DNA of 64,000 nucleotides, from the NCBI RefSeq assembly GCF_002994745.2, contig NC_037091.1:2969501-3033500 (forward strand), in the 5' to 3' direction. Each line of letters begins with the position of its first letter. Within the stretch, counting starts at the first letter, position 1. Source of the DNA: Rosa chinensis. Lineage: Eukaryota > Streptophyta > Magnoliopsida > Rosales > Rosaceae. A program made the position numbers and the translations under genes. The notes under the pieces are model-generated. The model made no database searches, was not told the DNA's origin, and worked only from the letters and a program-made list of their open reading frames with translations. Positions 61,698 through 64,000 of this stretch are shown one piece after another.

Positions 61698-62440
61698 TCA
61701 ACTTTTTTTTTTTTTTCGATAAAAAGAGGTCAATCCATTATATATATTCAGCAAGCAGTACAAAAAGGAAACACCCCTATGAGGTCGAAAGAAAGAATCG
61801 TTCCTCAGGGAACCCTACACACCTATTCCATAACAAGAAAAAGCCCCACGCCGCCCCGAGTACACCCACCTTTTAAGGAAAATAACGCACCTTTATTTCA
61901 AACAAAGATCAAACATCCTCCGAAGCAAATAGTAAAATGAATCCTCAGAGAATGTGATCTTTGCGACCTAACAAAATTTAAGCAATGATGGAAGTAAAGG
62001 GTAAGCCCTCACCCTACACCTCCAATTTTAGACTAGCCCAGGCCCTAGAAAATAGAGTCCAGCCCACTATCCAAAGGTAAACCAAGATGGCCCAAAAGCT
62101 GAGATCTGCTATGGGCACCCAACAGCCCTCTCGGCAAGATTCCAGGCCACGTGCACCACCGTCACCAGACCGCGCCGCTGTCAATTGACATCTCAGGCCA
62201 CTGACGGGGAAGCCACCGTGGCCATCCTTGCCCGCCGACTTGCAAAGGCCAGACACCTCCTTCAACCAAAGCACAGTAACCCGACCATCTTCAACGACCC
62301 CCAACACTCTTGGCTTTGTGACCACGCAACCCAGACTGAACGGCGCCGTCAATAGCCTCCCTCCAAACCGACCAAGACTACGATCATCACCAGTAAATCG
62401 ATCCACCCACGACATTATGAAAATACAAGGACATAATATG
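61698..62440 (-). mobile_element. LINE fragment with poly(A) tail
   Basis: On the minus strand a TTTTTATCGAAAAAAAAAA tail (about 61697-61722) ends a 3' UTR typical of plant LINEs. Upstream an open frame at 62014-62415 encodes a Gly/Arg-rich polypeptide with no recognised domain. G/C-rich sequence at 63350-63640 in the same orientation may be the 5' part of the same element, separated by copia-like sequence. Confidence 0.5.
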
Positions 62441-62469
62441 ATTTTCTGGAAAACGGGGATTGCAGTGCA

Positions 62470-63210
62470 CTGATCAATCCTTACTAGGCAGCAGAAACCA
62501 AAATAACAAACTAAACACCAGATTTTGGTTACGCAGTGAAAACCTCAAGTATGAGATTAAAAACACTGCGGGGCTCTTACTCTTGAGAACCCAAAATAAA
62601 GATCTTCATATTGAAAAGGATATGTTCTTTTACAAACTTTGAATAGCACTAGCTCGGCTATAAGATTCACACAAAATCTAATACAAAGTTTGTCTTCCTT
62701 CTAGAACTCCTTCACTTGAACGATCTTCAAATCTTGTTCTTTTTTCTTCACAGTCTCCCTACTGATCTTGAGAGTATTATGCATATGAAACTATGATCAC
62801 AAACACTTATACATGGACCAAGTGTTTTGACTCTTTGTGAAGACACAAACTCAAACAACCATGCAAGACTGTATCAAAATTCTTGCCTCCAAAGATCCAG
62901 CCTCTGCCGTGCATATTTTCTGAATATATATCAAGCACCAACGGCAAAACATCTCCAGCAAAGATTCTACCCTAATTGTCTTTTAATTAGGAAAGTAACT
63001 TTCCATATATGAAATCCAATAAATCTTAAAGAAAATCAATTAGGAATAGACAAGTCCTAAAAACCCTAGGGCATCAACACCACGATTTTAACACTCAGAA
63101 AAATCTTTTAAAGACATAAATACATAAAACCTAAAACCTACTTTCCAAAATCGGACTCCACATAAAACTGACAGCTGACTCGGGGATTGCAACACACGTT
63201 GCAATCCCAT
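62470..63210. mobile_element. Copia-like LTR fragment (tentative)
   Basis: A non-coding stretch containing GGTTACGCAGTGAAAACCTC and AACACTGCGGGG. I associate these phrases with plant copia LTRs and their flanks. No ends or target duplication could be fixed. Confidence 0.3.
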
Positions 63211-64000
63211 GCATATGCAGATGCATTTACCTGTGACTCTCCGAGATCAGTAAAGGGCTTTGTCATAGTTTTGTATGGGAATGCCAATACGATATGTACA
63301 AGAATTGTACCTACACATTACTAGCTTCAGCTATAGTTCCATGACTTCCCTGTGCAACCGCGACCAGACCAACTCAGTAGAATACCAATATGGCAGAGGC
63401 CAAACTGGATCTAAAGTCCGCCATCCACCATGAGAAATAGCAGGTGAAGCCCACTCTTCCCCAACAGCAAAACGAAGAGTCCCCTACCCCAGCAAACAAC
63501 ACACCGCCTCCATCCCCAAGCGCGGTACTCACAGAGATTAGGACTAAGCCAACAATAGCGAGATTCATAGGTTTTGAAAGTTTTGTCGAGAACGCAACGT
63601 TAACGAGAACCCTAGCAGAGCGGCTGGTTCATTGAGAGACTTTTAAAATTCTGTCTCTATTGTTTGATTGTTTCTCTATATGACTTAGACTTGAAAGGTG
63701 AGGATTTTTTTTAAAAAAATTTTAAACTCACTAATTCTCTAGTTATCTACACACGTATAAATCCGATCATAACAAGAAAAGACCCTAGAAACCTAAGCGA
63801 ATTGGAAATATTGAGATGAACAAAACATTGGGGTAAGTTGCCGCCTCGCTGAAGCCAAGAGATTGAAAAGATCGATGTGTCATATTTGTGACCATTCAAT
63901 ATTTGATTGACGGTTCACAATTAAAGCCAAGGACAAACATGATATTTCTTTACCAAGGAGAGGATCTGGATCATGATATAGAGAATTTCCTAACTGAAGG
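63211..64000. other. Unassigned right end of window
   Basis: A G/C-richer stretch at 63350-63640 holds short open frames on both strands (for example MKPTLPQQQNEESPTPANNT on +) that I cannot assign. It may be a LINE 5' region. The remainder is A/T-rich and featureless. Confidence 0.35.

Overview
This window reads as plant nuclear DNA, most likely from a eudicot. It is AT-rich, its genes carry short canonical GT-AG introns, and plastid and plant-specific families are present (early light-induced proteins, plant-type aldo-keto reductases, APC13/BONSAI). Much of it is transposable elements of plant lineages. A Rosaceae-like source is possible, but I cannot prove it from sequence alone.

Genic left arm (1-15.6 kb). 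The 3' end of an unidentified + strand gene lies at 256-503. Two tandem minus-strand ELIP genes follow (1380-2139 and 4638-5397); their promoters share a G-box and a TATA box. A duplicated fragment of a subtilisin-like protease lies between them. Two tandem minus-strand aldo-keto reductase genes come next: the first (6737-8975) has seven clean exons, the second (9680-11774) is a pseudogene with a nonsense codon and a 1-bp frameshift. A 1195-bp PIF/Harbinger-type non-autonomous element with TTA target duplications occupies 12081-13275. At 14817-15594 lies a tiny three-exon gene for a 63-residue protein, APC13/BONSAI, followed about 0.3 kb downstream by a decayed L1-type LINE.

Transposon-dense middle (20-54 kb). 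A hairpin MITE (about 20236-20646) is followed by a CACTA-type element (21228-24011) carrying three exons of a topoisomerase VI subunit B gene. Then comes a three-level nest. A solo LTR (24275-54007, target duplication AAGAG) was split by a Tat/Ogre-type Ty3-gypsy element (24431-51664, 1.3-kb LTRs). The gag of that element was in turn split by a second Tat-type element (38186-49842, 516-bp LTRs, target duplication GAGTA). Both Tat elements lie on the minus strand, carry dual RNase H domains, and have an intron-containing accessory gene in the opposite orientation between pol and the 3' LTR. In the outer element that gene encodes a plant mobile domain protein; in the inner one, a 'putative gypsy-type transposon' protein with a coiled coil. 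The inner element also carries a 60-bp tandem array next to its 3' LTR. Both pol genes are broken.

Right arm (54-64 kb). A minus-strand Helitron with a clear 3' hairpin and CTAG end (54806) runs to about 59 kb and carries exon-like pieces of an RRM protein, an ILR3-type bHLH factor and an unidentified gene. Beyond it are an NPF-like transporter exon, LINE 3' ends, a Tourist-type MITE (60736-61192) and copia-like debris.

No prokaryotic-type operon, CRISPR array, rRNA or tRNA gene was recognised. Ordinary cell functions here are light-stress photoprotection (ELIP), carbonyl reduction (AKR) and cell-cycle ubiquitination (APC13). Everything from about 16 kb onward looks like mobile DNA or gene debris.
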